Assembly: GCA_013397455.1 (NCBI GenBank)
Contig: VYZB01000535.1
Coordinates: 227,076-291,075, forward strand
From: Crotophaga sulcirostris
Taxonomy: Eukaryota > Chordata > Aves > Cuculiformes > Crotophagidae
DNA length: 64,000 nucleotides
Reading direction: 5' to 3'
The position numbers and the translations under genes are program-made. The notes below the pieces were generated by a model, which worked only from the letters and a program-made list of their open reading frames with translations, was not told the DNA's origin and searched no databases. Shown here piece by piece: positions 47,272 to 58,961 of this stretch (positions are counted from its first letter, which is position 1; each line of letters begins with the position of its first letter).

Positions 47272-49152
47272 CAACCACCCCAGCTGCAAAGGGGAGCAGC
47301 GAGGATGGGAAGAGACTCCCAAAAGCACAGACCTGTGTGGTGCAACCTGTCCATCTGCTTATCAGTGAACAAAATGATTTTCTCATCTCTCAGCCTACCT
47401 GGCAACTGCTCACAAAGATCTCACCCATCATCCCATATTTCTCTGTCGTGAAAACCGTCCATACAAACTCCTAGTATTTTGTGATTTATGTAGCACTGAT
47501 GTGCCTAGAGGTTGGCTGCTTGGTTAGGCAGCTAATGTGGATCTCATGGCTGTCAGGACGCAAACAACCCAGATGAACAGAGTCAAACAGAAAGAAAGAG
47601 CAGTCCCTCAGACCTAATACTGGCACAGAGTTTGCACTGACTCCTCTAGGCTTTGGATTAGATATTACAGTTTTTTCAGTATTGTTACCAGCTCTTATCA
47701 TACCTAAACTACTTTGAATCACATTCTTGTTGGGTTCTTTGTATTAAATTGCCCTAGATTTCTCTGAGCAAATACAGTTGATTTTCTTTCCCATTCACCA
47801 GCCATTTCAACCACTTTCCAGTCTTTTTGCACTCTTATGGATGTATTCAGATATTAACCTCTAAAAAAAGTACTGTTTTAAGTCCTGTTTTCACCCATTT
47901 CAATCTTATTTTGACTCATTTAGACATCCTTGTGTCTGTCAGCAACAAATATTTGTTTATCAGCTTTTCCCCTGACTCATACAATGTTGAAAACCTCAAC
48001 CTTACTCACTGCAAACAGCATTTCTGGCTTCTTACCCAAAGTTCTCCTTATTCTTAACTGCCATCTCTGTTTCTCTGCTCCACTTGACTATATCCAACAT
48101 CTGGAAAGCAGATCTATCCCTGAAGTCAATCTGACTCACATTATCTGGAAATAGCCTGGTTCCATTATAACAAGACCTTCACTGCCCCATTGCCTTCATG
48201 GCTGAAAGACATCTCAGCCAATGGGGCCATGGATTAATGTCCTGAAGGGAAAATGTGCAAACCTTCTAATGAGCTTTTTTTTTTTTTTCCCTCTGTATGA
48301 AAGAACCATAAGCAAGTGAAAGTTCCCTCAATTAGGCATTCAACATAAATTTCTATTCCCTCCCAAAAATGAGACTCGTGTAATAAGGAATCCATTCTGA
48401 AAATACTTATTTAGTAACAAATCCACTAAAATAGAAAGGGCTGTGACCAGGTTTGATCTACAAGCCAACCAAACTCCTGCCAGTAAATACTGACATATTC
48501 TCACCTGGCAAAAATAAAAGTGGGTATTTTTAAGTTTAAATATTCACATACCTAAGAGATTTTCTGCCAGCTCTACAGGATGCAATATTGCTGATAGCCC
48601 TTGAAAAAAAAACCCAACCAAAATATGAAACCTTCTTTCTCACCCCTTCGACCCCCGTCAACACTGTTCATTTGGATCAGGTGTTTTTGAAGTTTGCACA
48701 TGGCAGTCTCATTTGCATTTAATGTCCTTCAGATTACTTCCTTTTTGTTGTGCTAAACACCTCTCTCAGTTGAGTCTAATTTGATGAGGTCATGCTGTGA
48801 CTCCTGACCCTTTGGGCTCTAAATGAAACCATCTGACAAAAAAAAAGTAAGTGGAGTGAGTCTTTTGCCTGTTCGTGGACATTTGATATTTGCAGATGTG
48901 CAGCAAGTTTTACAGACAGCTCTTTTGCCAGGCTGACGCTTGACTGGAGAGGTGGAAATAAGTGAATTCCTAGAGAGAATAAAATATTCCAAAAATAAAT
49001 AGGTCATGATGATCCAGTCTCCCCAACTCCGCTAGCTAAAATAAAAATAAACCAAAAGTAAATACGGTCCATTATCTAAGTTAAGGGAATCCTAAATTCC
49101 AGCAAAGCTTTTCTACCTCCAAATTGACTTAATATCTCCGTGTTTTCTTCAG

Positions 49153-49231
49153 GTGTTTGTGAATGGAAACACCTGCGTGGCTTGGCATGGAGACCCTGGG
49201 AATTTTTTTGAGGAGGTAGCTCATGACACAC
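49153..49231 (+). other. Speculative 79-bp internal exon
   Basis: A good-looking acceptor ('ccgtgttttcttcag') ends at 49152 and a possible donor ('cac|gtgaga') starts at 49232. Between them, one frame is open and reads like protein: 'VFVNGNTCVAWHGDPGNFFE' then 'EVAHDT'. The frame continues past the donor to about 49473, ending in poly-T (Phe run), so the downstream part is not credible coding. No matching family is recognised. Chance acceptor-donor pairs of this size are common. Confidence 0.15.
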
Positions 49232-49408
49232 GTGAGAACTCTCCACCTGCTTTGGGCTGCTGTGCCCACTCTGCCACAACATTAATTGAAAGGCTGAAGA
49301 GATGCATACTTATTTTTGGTTGTCTACAGCCTATGTTACAGAGGAGGCCAGCCTGGACAATCTCACAACCCTCATCTGCCCTTAGAAGTCTGTATCTGTT
49401 ACTATGGC

Positions 49409-49426
49409 TTTTTTTTTTTTTTTTTT
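49409..49426 (-). repeat. Poly(T) tract, 18 nt
   Basis: A run of 18 T, the longest homopolymer in the window. Read on the minus strand it is poly-A, but no retroposed body is recognisable beside it. Confidence 0.95.
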
Positions 49427-49690
49427 ACAATGCTCTCGAGCACCAATTACTTCATTCCAGGCTAATTTTATAGAGGGAATCTCTGGAATATTAACACATA
49501 TGTTCAGATAAAGAGCCAAAATGCTATTCCAGACTCTTCTGGCCCCAAAATAGATCTGAGGTTTACTAAAATATTGTGATGTAAAACCGGAAAAAGAAAT
49601 AAGCAGCCTCAGGAATGTCTTCAGAATACTTTTTCAGTGTTCATCTGCTCATCACTCCTTACTTTGAGAGCCTGGAAGTGGGACCGAGCT

Positions 49691-49727
49691 TAAGTAATAT
49701 CTGAGTTTTAAGTAATATTTGGGTTTT
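49691..49727 (+). repeat. Two-copy tandem repeat, about 18-19 bp unit
   Basis: 'taagtaatatctgagtttt' is followed at once by 'aagtaatatttgggtttt'. A small local duplication. Confidence 0.8.
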
Positions 49728-49860
49728 AGCCAAAGTACACTGAAACTGTCAGAAAAACCTCATCAGTGAACAGTAGATGAAGCCATATATCCCTTTTTAT
49801 TTGTAACTCTTCCCATGCCAACCCTCCCCACTTCCACATACACCATTTCCCATATGAACT

Positions 49861-49906
49861 CTACGGCTGATTATACGGCTGCCTGCGCTACGCGTGCCCT
49901 CCGTAG
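49861..49906. repeat. Small CpG-rich inverted repeat
   Basis: CTACGG at 49861-49866 faces CCGTAG at 49901-49906. Inside, 'tacggctg' repeats once and 'cgctacgcgtgc' adds CpG. There are six CpG in 46 bp within an otherwise CpG-poor area. Confidence 0.5.
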
Positions 49907-50759
49907 CAAGACTGTCAGAATTATCTGACTGTAGTAAATCATCTTGAGATATATTGTAATTAAGTAGGAATATGCAAAGCATCAGGCAGATTATCTCCGA
50001 AATGCATCAAAGTTCATTATATTGTAAAAAAATTAGGAAGATCTGTAGGTCATATATTCACTAAACTCCTCTACCTTATATGAAAATGAGTCATTTTCCA
50101 TCATACCCTGGGGGTGAGGAAGAAGGCTGTCAGATGAAGAAATAAAAGACACTGCTAGTTAAGAAGAGCAGACCATGCCAAATCACTAATTAAAATTTAG
50201 ATTTTTTGTGTGTGTGTAGAGAGCAGGTGCATATGCTAAAAGCTATTCCAGAACTGGACTAACTTTTACCTCCTCCCTTTGTTTTTTTTTAAATGCTATT
50301 TTATAGGCCTGAGTAAGGGCTTAAAAACTGAATGTATTATTGAACCAAATTCTTAGATGTACACACATAAAAACAGAGCACTCAGCATCGCATCTTAATT
50401 TTCAGAGAGCACGTTTTCAATTAATCTGGCAGCTTCTGAAAGAACAGGTTAAAAAATCAATTTAAAAATAATTTTTAATATAGCATCATTGATCAAATTA
50501 TGTTTGTAACATTCAGAACTGAGATACAGATTTATAAATATATTTAGTTACATCTTAACAAAGCCTGGATTCTTGCAGTTTCAATACCTAATGTCTTTTC
50601 AATTGTCTACTAAATTAACTCAATAAGGGGTCAGAATGAATTTATTATCATTATGATAGTTCTATGAAGCTTTACCTACCTGAATCTGAGCAATGTTTTT
50701 GATTTATGTATTAATTGTATAGGCCAGTAGTCAAAATGTTTCTTTAGAAATACAGCTGT

Positions 50760-50824
50760 TAGAGGTTGGACTAGATGACCTTTAAGGGTCCCTTCCAACT
50801 CAAATCATTCTATGATTCTATGAA
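50760..50824 (+). mobile_element. Very short CR1 LINE tail
   Basis: 'tagaggttggactagatgac', 'ctttaagggtcccttccaac' and 'tcaaatcattctatgattct' followed by 'atga'. Only about 65 bp of the 3' terminus, with intact octamers. Confidence 0.92.
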
Positions 50825-53800
50825 TAAAAAAGGAGCAGTGGTAGGAATTACAGCCAAGCACTCATAGCAGTCACAGGAAGTACAACCTGAGCAGCACCTA
50901 CAGAAATGTAGACTATTTTTACACATCCATTTCTATCCATCTGCCCCCAAGTCCTCACAATTATTTGGAAGATCTTTGCTCCCACTGCCTTCAGCAGGGA
51001 TCGCAGGACGCGGGAGGAACACCAGGTGCTGTGTGAGAGATGCTGAGAGCACCAAACTCCACAGGGATACAAGAGCATCTGAAGGACTCACTGGCTACAA
51101 GATCCATCCCTTGGATGTCTACAACTGCACATCCAAAGGTGAGGAACTGGGATTTGAGTAGAAGCTCATCCCTGGGGATGCCTTGGAAAGGGGAGATTCA
51201 AAGAGTGGAAAAATTGCATGCAACATCTTAATGCAAATATTTCCACTCAGAAATGTAGGAATCTAAACTTGCATCTGAGCGCACTCTGGGTTTACACGTA
51301 AAATGCATATTCATCAGGATTAGAGCAAATTTGGGCCTAAAGAAAGAGTGGGATTTTCCTGGTGTTTTGTACCCTGCGAGAGAGGTGGGCCAGGAACACA
51401 AGCATGCCTGCCAGCAAGGGACAGCCTGCTGGTACCTAAACCATGAGGGGCTTCTTCCAAAACTGATTTATGCTTATATTACTTAAAGATTACTCATGTA
51501 ATCCTGTTGGTAAAGCTGAAAGCAGCTGTAATGTGCTGCCTGCAAACAGTCATCTGAATCCTGAAATGATTGGGATTTTCTTACCGTATTCACATGCCTT
51601 TGGTGTTTAGTTTTCCAAGGAATTCCTGCAAATGCATTGCCAGGCTCTGTAAGAACACCTTTTTTCCAGCAAACAGGCTGGAATACTATTCCTTGTCTGA
51701 GTTTTTATAATTATTATTCATATTATAGGAGTCTTCAGAGGTGCCAGTCAGGCTGCGAGCCCTGTCGTGGCAGATCAAATTATAATGACAAGATCTGAAC
51801 CAGAAACCTGATCCCATGTATAACACTTGATTACATGCATAGCTCTTCCCCATGGAGGCAGAAATCAGCTGCTTCTGTAACCCTCTCAGTTCTGGGTTGA
51901 AAGAGGCACAAGACAACAAATATTACAAGTGAAAGGATGATATGGACATCAATATTCCTTTAACTTTTAAAGTTTAAATAATGGATTTAGCTATGAAGTA
52001 ACATCAGTTAAAATTGTCTCAATAGGTCTGTGAGCACCCCCTTGATTTGAAATATCCAAGTTTTCATGGTGACAGTGGAACTGAGGAAATCTTACCGGTG
52101 TGTTATATCACCATGAAAAAAAAAAAACCAAAACAACAGAAAAAAACAACCCACAGGGAGAAGAGAACAGAGGAATTTAATAAAACCTGTTCAAATCAAG
52201 GCATGCATTGGGTGGACAAGACCTGGCATTGTTGTGCAAACGTCAGGCTTTACTCAGTTAATGAACTGGGGGAAACTCTAACACTGAACCCCACCAAGGC
52301 ACTGCTCACTGTACTGGAAGGGGGCTGGGAAATAAAATTGTGCCACATGACATGTATTTTCCTTATTAAAAAATTCAAATAAAGATAAAATTTCAAACAG
52401 CAGGATTGAAATCCTGAGCAGAATGATTTTGGAAGCCATATCCATTTCAGAAATCCACCTCAAAATTCAATATAGTAGGCAGCTAGGAACAATAAAATAA
52501 GACCATATGGGCTTGGATCAACCTATTGAAAGTGTTCTCCACCGAAGGGCTGCAGCCAGCTCTTCAGCTGTTATCTGCCTTCAGTGACCCTGAGATGTGA
52601 GCATTTGATTCCACCAAAGTCAAATTTTCCAGGCTTACTTCTTTGCGTCTGCAGAGGTGTAATCTTTAAATATCCCAACATATACCGCTTTCCTCCAGGA
52701 TATCTGCTCACAAACCACGTTGGTGCACTGTCCCACAGTGACAGAGACCATGGCAAATAAATTCTGCTGTTGGGTCTCCAGCACGAGTGAGGCAGAGGGT
52801 GTGCTGAGGAAGGGAGAAGATTTACTGGTTCATATTGCAAGTCTGCTTTAAGCTGCTCATTTTTATCAGCCTAGCTTAACTTTTTATTGACTTCTGACAG
52901 CATTTTAGAAGTGATTTCACTTCTCAGGGGGTTATTGGAAATATGTTCTTTGTCTGAAGCCCTCTTGGAAAGCCACCCTCCTCTCCAAGAAATTACTGTG
53001 CTTGGAATCACAGCTCGTTTAGGTCACAACGAAATAAACATCAGCAGCCCAGCTTGCTCCCCTGTGGACTGTGCGTCAGGCTTACTGGTAAACTGGAATA
53101 CAGCTCTTGTTTGAAAAAAAACAAGCCTAAATCCAACCGGTGCAGAGCGACTGTCTCACCTCACAGAGCAGGAGCTCCTTACCAAAGAGGCATCTCCAGT
53201 GCAGGGTGACACCAGGGACTTCCTGCCCCACTCTTGGTGCACCTTTTGTCACACTGTCCCCAAGGATGGGCCAGAGGACTGGGACAAGCTCTGTCCTCCC
53301 TGTGGGAACCAGTCCTGGGCTGTGATGTTGTGGACAGCTCTGGGGGCCCTGGAGAGGGGTGAAGAAGACTCCACTGTATTCCCTCTCCTATATATGTGGT
53401 GGCCCACCAGTGTGGTGGGTGGGCAGGGAGGTTGTCCTGCCCCAAGGCTCCACCTGAGGGCTAAAGTGGGACCTTATGTTCAGAACCCATCTCCTTTGCT
53501 CTGAAATACTCCTATTTTGCCAACCCTTAGGACATGTTGCAACGCACATTTGTTTTCCCAAACTGAGAAAAACTGGGAGAACTCTGGCAGGAGATCACAA
53601 AGACTGGAAATTTCTTTTCATCTGCTAGGTTATGATTTATGTTAATGATCGGGCAGAGGAAGGAGGGGGACTTGAGAACAGGCTGTCTGCATGGCAAGGA
53701 AATCTCTCCAGACAGTGGGAAGGAGCGCTCAGCACCAGGCGCAGGCACCACTGCCTGCCTTGAAAATAAATAAACCAGGTGGGTGCATGGCAGATCCACT

Positions 53801-54230
53801 GGACAAAATCCTCTCTCTGCGGAGGGCGCGGGAGAAGCAGCCGTTGCTCTGCCTTGTAAATTGTACCTGGAGATGTGACAGAGCCTGCGGAGGGAAATCC
53901 AGTCCCTGCAGACATCCCTTGTGCAAAATACGTTTCTTCGAGTCCTGCTCAGGAGACTGGGATTTGGCTGGGAGACACAGGCAAATGCAAGAGTTCAAAT
54001 GCAGTGGCAATTACGTATGAGAGGAATGATCCTTTCCTCTGCCTCAGAGTGAATTTCTTTCTGAAAATGCTACTCATTTCATCGTATGCTGAGCTCAGTT
54101 CAGATTCCCTTTTCATGATCCTCAAACCTTGCATCAAGACCTGTTTCACTGGGACCTATCAAGCACAGAGAGATGACCAAGGACTATATATATATAATAT
54201 ACTTGGAGATTAATATACAATATATTTGGA
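50825..54230. other. Unique region, GC-richer at 53.1-53.95 kb
   Basis: No gene I can defend. 53140-53960 is GC-richer and keeps several overlapping frames of about 90-112 codons on both strands. One plus frame (53199-53504) contains two CxxC pairs. A direct duplication 'ttggagatt' with AT-rich spacers at 54196-54226 leads into the next CR1. Confidence 0.45.
53199..53504 (+). other. Open frame with two CxxC pairs, probably not a gene
   Basis: A 101-codon frame. Residues about 14-39 read 'WCTFCHTVPKDGPEDWDK' then 'LCPPCGNQSW': CxxC, 14 residues, CxxC. That spacing would suit a zinc ribbon. There is no recognised family, no clear promoter or splice context, and the opposite strand is also open (53179-53445), which is typical of GC-rich chance frames. 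Confidence 0.12.
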
Positions 54231-54342
54231 GATTGGATGAGGCACTCAGTGCCATGGTTTATATGACAAGTTGTTGTTAGTGTTGGGCTATAGGTTGGAC
54301 TCGATCTCAGAGGTCCTTTCCAACCTTGTAATACTGTGATAA
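54231..54342 (+). mobile_element. CR1 LINE tail, 'taggttggactcgat' group
   Basis: 'gattggatgaggcactcagt' then 'gccatggtttatatgacaag', 'ttgttgttagtgttgggcta', 'taggttggactcgatctcag' and 'aggtcctttccaaccttgta' followed by 'atactgtgat'. It is the plus-strand partner of the copy at 47173. A 3-bp deletion turns the expected 'gatgatctc' into 'gatctc'. Confidence 0.88.
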
Positions 54343-54733
54343 ATATAATATCGTATCTTTCCATTGCATCATGAGATGCCTGAGGGGCATCTCAGTTTCT
54401 ACATGGCTGTGCTCAGTACGTGTCTGCCAGCCCCTTTTCACCAGCTCCAGCTCTGTACCATGGTGGGATGTCACTGAGAGGCACCAGGATGACATACAAC
54501 CAAAGAAAAGCACGGAGAAGCTCTGCAGGAACTGAACGACTGCTCAAAATCAACCTGTTAATGGCCAGTGCTTCCCACCACAGCCCCACCTCAGCAAAAG
54601 ATATTGTAGCAGAAGTGACCTTCCATTTAAAAAACCCTAAGGCTTTACTTTAGTATGAAGGTCCCTTTCTAAAGCTACTGTGAACATCCAAGAATTTTAA
54701 GGACTTTCTGCACATTAATTAACCCCACAGCAC

Positions 54734-54862
54734 CCAGACTGAGGCAGGGAAGTGTAGTTAAGCCAATTAAGTCATGGATGAAGGGAGGAATGGGGGGTTA
54801 AGTGCCTTGCAGATGGAGGGACTGGAACCCAGGCTTTCTGGCTCGCGGTCTCGGTTCAACTT
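54734..54862 (-). mobile_element. MIR-like tRNA-derived SINE remnant, antisense
   Basis: The best part is 54797-54862: 'gttaagtgccttgcagatgg', 'agggactggaacccaggctt' and 'tctggctcgcggtctcggtt'. This follows the antisense MIR layout (gttaagtgacttgcc ... gactagaacccaggtcttctggctcc). The 'gaacccagg' element is the reverse of the B-box region of the tRNA-like head. 'actgaggcaggg' at 54739-54750 fits the more distal part. It is diverged but the order is right. Confidence 0.55.
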
Positions 54863-56013
54863 CCCGGGAGTGCTGGAAGTGAAACTTTCCCCGTAGAGCT
54901 GTCGCTCTATGAAATCAGCTTGGCAGTGTGTGACAGGCATAATCCTTTTCCCATATGTTTTATTTTCTATAAATAGAAAGGCATCTCATTAGCATTCTGC
55001 AACTTCGTGAGATAAGGAGAACGAACCAACAGACAAACAAATATCTGAACTATTTCCAGAGAATTGCTTGAAATTCCAGACAGCCCAGGATTCAGCTGCC
55101 TTCTTTCCAATTTGACATCACCTGCAGTGCCAGTGACCAGGAAAATATTTCTCCAAATGGCAAGAGGTGGTTGTGGCCGTTACACCACGGTGAAAAGGGC
55201 CACAGACCACAAAGCAGCATTTTGGCTGGGTCATCTCAGAGAAGGTGGGTAATCCCAATCCTAGTCTTCGGCAAACCACAGCCACAAAACAGACAGATTA
55301 AATATTTTCCACATTTGGGATATTCGCACCCCACATCATAAAAGCTGTAAACGTCCCAATATTCTTGTGAAAACATGATGGTTTTTTAACCATTGTTATG
55401 GCAGCATATGATTCTATATAGCTTTCCCAAAGAGAAAATGATATTGTCTGTCCTTGACATTAAATACGTAATATGCAAACTCTCAATTATTTTTGGCCCA
55501 ATTAAAATAATCTTTCATATGATTAGACTAGGGGGAGAAAAGGGAGTCTATTTTGTGTTTGATAACTGGCTGAAGGATTTTTATGCAGAATAAACCATGC
55601 AAGAACTGCCACAGTAAATTGGATGTGACACCATGTGCTCCAACACTTTTCTCAATGGTAGCTGGTAACAAACACTGTAATGGAACATGAGCAGAAATCT
55701 GCATAATAAATAGGAAATACTAAAAAGACAGTTTCATTTCATCCAGAAATTTGAATTTTCAAAAACTTATTTTTTTTTCCAGTGCAGAATGAAAATAAAG
55801 CTTAGGAACAAATTCAAGAAAAAAAAAACAACAAAAAAGAAACAAAATTTTCCTAATGAAACAGACACTCTGGTGGGAGACACTGCCTGGGTGAATGAAT
55901 TAGGCACTTCACCATCATGAATGGAGATCAGTCAGTACCTTTCCGTCTTCAGCTGAAAAATCTTCCCTAAAATATCTGCACAAATACTTCAGATGTGACA
56001 AAATTATATTTAT

Positions 56014-56024
56014 CCCCCCCCCCC
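56014..56024 (+). repeat. Poly(C) tract, 11 nt
   Basis: A run of eleven C between AT-rich flanks. Confidence 0.95.
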
Positions 56025-58093
56025 AATTATTTTTTTTAACACATTTTGAAGGATTATGAAACACTAAGTCTGATTCTGTCCTCAGTTGATTAACATCTTG
56101 ATTTTTTGCCTTTCAATATCATTGAACACTGCTTTTTTTAATATTATAAGAGTTGGTGAAAGGATAACTGAATCTGCTTTCCCTACAGAAAATACTGAAT
56201 TTAGATCACCTGCTTTCTTTGTCTTCTCTCTCTGAAGTAACCCATCTTATTCTGAATCATACAGAAAGCTCACTGGGATTCAAGCTACTGCAGTTCCCAG
56301 CCCTTATCCCACTCCCTCACCTGACGATGCTCCTGCCCTCCAAATCTGCCCCAGGGATGGGTAAAGCCTTCAACCAGCAGGGACCACGTGTTTGAAAGAC
56401 ACTTCAGAGTGCACACACGAGGTGACAGGGCTCCTTCCCATAGAAACTTCTAGACATTTAAAGGATTCTCAAGATTACAATTTCCTGCAAAAGAAACCTT
56501 TATTATTTCCATTCTAATGCATCAATGACTCATTTCATCTATGATTAAAAATAACAGGCTGGGGACAGGGGATAAGTATACCATGGTTCTTTCCTTAAAA
56601 AAAGAACCCTACTAAAATCACAGAGAAAGAAAAAATTTCTAGCTTGCTGTCATACCAAAATTATATGAATGCCTAAATCCAGGAGGATAATTACAGTATA
56701 ACACAACTTGAAATATTTTTCATGTGTCTGTCAGGATCTTTTTCCCTTTGCCTTTTTTTTTTTTTGCCACAGGCCAACAAATGGCTTTAAAAAACACACA
56801 CACTTTTTTCTTTAAAGAGGATATCCATGATTACTGTACGATCTCAGGAACAACTGTAGAAGCTCTGGGTAAGATTTATCTTTGTCACTTGCCTTCAGCC
56901 TGCAGTGCTGGGTTTTGAAGCCACCTCAGTCCTCACCTGGACCCCCAGCACTCAAACCCAGTTCCAGGTGCAGCTTTGCAGATGGGCACTGATGCCACCA
57001 TGGGGTTTGGAGCTGCAGCATCCCCAGCAGCTCAGGTCTTTGGAGTCTATTTTATACCACACAATGGGGCACTATATCTGTATATGTTTTACTTTCCTCT
57101 CTCTAAAGCTCTGGTTAACTTGAGCAGTGAATCACAGCATCTTAGGAGATAGAAAAAGGTAGGAAAGTATGTAGGAGGGTGGGAAGGTATGAAAGAAAGC
57201 ACACCCAAACATCTTAAAATATCACAGTATTCTCCATAGGAGCCAACACACAAACTGTGCTTAAAGTACCAACAAATAACTTTCCAGAAATAGTAAGATA
57301 ATTAAGTATAAAGAGCATCTGTTGGAAACAGATGTGTCTTGAAATTAATAGAGATACGCAATTAGGATTTTTATTGTTTCCACAAAGGAAGATTCCAAAA
57401 TCAACAGAGGTCCTGAAAATATAGCTCTTACACAGAAACATTTCCATACCTGAAATGAGTTTTCTGAAGGACAATCTTTAGTTTAGCCAGTAAATAAATC
57501 AGACTTAATAATTGTTTAAAATTATTTAAAAATTAAATAAAACCTAACCAACGGCACAGATGGTGGAACACCTTCCATCAGATTTCAAATCTTTTTGCTA
57601 CATTTTTGGATAAAATCCGTTTTCCCCCCGTCATTTAATGTTGCCCTTCCCTCTCTCTTTTGTTTTGTCGAGCTCAATCCATCAGCAGCCTTTGAGAGTC
57701 GAACACAACCGAGAGGGGGTTGTTTGTACTAAATTATGAACTCTGGTTCATATTATATGTTTGACTCATGTCTCAGCTTGCCCAAGATAAGCTTATTAAA
57801 AAGCATTCCAGACAGCAGCTCTGCCCAAGGGAGACACTTGTCATTCCCTTGGAGAGCTACCACTGGGAGACCATCAAGTCTGTCACCCTGTGCCAGCTTG
57901 AGCTGCCTCTGACAGAAGGTGGACCCTGAGAACAAGGTACCCAAAATGCTGAGCAAGCAAGCAAGATTTGAGGTTGGTATCAAAGCATGGAGACAGGCTG
58001 AGTTACGAACAAGACTCCATTTGCCTTCTCCCAAGCGTGGGTGGGGTATACTCAGACTAATTTTGGATGCTCCGATTAGGATAGGATCTGCTC

Positions 58094-58310
58094 AGATTAG
58101 GAGACAATGTCTACCAGTGGTGAAACACTGGACCAGGTTATCCAAGGAGGTAGTGGAAGCCCCATCCCTGGAAACACTCAAGGTCAGGTTGGATGGGGCT
58201 TTGAGCAGCCTGATCGAGTTAAAGATGTCCCTGCTCCTGCAGGAGGGTTGAACTGGATGACCTGTAAAGGTCCCTCCCACCCCAAAGCATTCTATGATTC
58301 TAGGATTTCC
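58094..58310 (+). mobile_element. CR1 LINE 3' end, diverged
   Basis: 'attaggagacaatgtctacc', 'agtggtgaaacactggacca', 'ccatccctggaaacactcaa', 'ggtcaggttggatggggctt', 'tgagcagcctgatcgagtta' and 'ggttgaactggatgacctgt', ending 'agcattctatgattctagg'. The 'ggaaacactcaaggtcaggt' variant marks a different group from the 35-40 kb copies. Confidence 0.93.
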
Positions 58311-58464
58311 ATGATCTCTAATACAATCACTCCCGGATTTAATACTTGAACTATTTCAAGGAGTCTTGCAGTTAAGAGAGTCATTGTTTTTTTTAAACAA
58401 TCACATGCTAAATGCATTGTTTTCCTGTAACATCATCCTAGAATAAAGCAGAAGACCAGAGCAC

Positions 58465-58805
58465 GCACGGCCCCCGTGGTGCCCTGGGAAAGCAAATGTA
58501 AACGACGGGTGGGAGTTTGGGCGCTCTTAGAGGTCACACCTTGGGAGGACCCAAATGTGCCTCCCAGACCTGAACCTAGAAATGGCAACTAAATTGTAGC
58601 CAGACACAGAGGAGGCAACAGGACCACCTGTTGGCTCAAATTGTGTATTTAAACGATGATTAAAAACTCTTAGGACAAGAGCAGCCCAGGGGTGAATGCC
58701 TGGCACGGCCCGGCCCCAAGCAAACGCACGCCATGGCCATCCCTGCCCTGAAGAACGCGCGGTGGAAGAGGCATCGCCTCTGCGGCACGCAGGGCTCGGG
58801 AGAAA
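58465..58805. promoter_or_regulatory. CpG-rich patch, candidate promoter
   Basis: I count 18 CpG in about 340 bp, in two clumps (58465-58525 and 58640-58800), while the neighbouring kilobases have very few. 'tgtatttaaac' at about 58645-58655 resembles a TATA element roughly 85 bp before a well-placed ATG. There is no direct evidence of transcription. Confidence 0.35.
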
Positions 58806-58842
58806 AGAAGGACTTCAAAGGGAGGTTTGACTTTGATAGAGA
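58733..58842 (+). CDS. Speculative first coding exon
   Basis: An ATG in strong context ('cacgccatggcc') opens a frame of 36 codons plus two bases, up to a good splice donor 'aga|gtgagta' at 58843. Read through without splicing it stops at once (37 codons, TGA at 58844). The peptide 'MAIPALKNARWKRHRLCGTQ' then 'GSGEKKDFKGRFDFDR' is basic and unlike the repeat-derived frames. I do not recognise it. An in-frame stop lies about 75 bases upstream of the ATG. It sits at the right edge of the CpG patch, as a first exon would. It could equally be chance: no downstream exon is identified in this window. Confidence 0.2.
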
Positions 58843-58944
58843 GTGAGTAGGGGCTGCTGAAGAGGGACCTGTGCTACAGAAGAACCAAGCATGTGCTTCA
58901 CATTTCAGAAATTATATGCAGAAAAAGATGAAAAAAGGGAAGAG

Positions 58945-58961
58945 AAAAAAAAAAAAAAAAA
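58945..58961 (+). repeat. Poly(A) tract, 17 nt
   Basis: A run of 17 A after an A/G-rich lead. Confidence 0.95.

Larger units (their letters stand above)
47272..50759. other. Unique region, no gene recognised
   Basis: About 3.5 kb with T14 at 48275-48288 and T18 at 49409-49426. A possible small exon lies at 49153-49231. A small CpG-rich inverted repeat sits at 49861-49906 and a two-copy tandem repeat at 49691-49727. Nothing else is recognisable. Confidence 0.5.
54343..58093. other. Unique region, no gene recognised
   Basis: About 3.75 kb. It contains a MIR-like remnant at 54734-54862, C11 at 56014-56024 and T13 at 56753-56765. Short open frames only. Confidence 0.5.

Noticed and set aside
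53691..54020. 109-codon plus-strand frame
   Set aside because: Overlaps open frames on the minus strand of similar length (53637-53915, 53729-54010). No domain recognised, typical of GC-rich chance frames.
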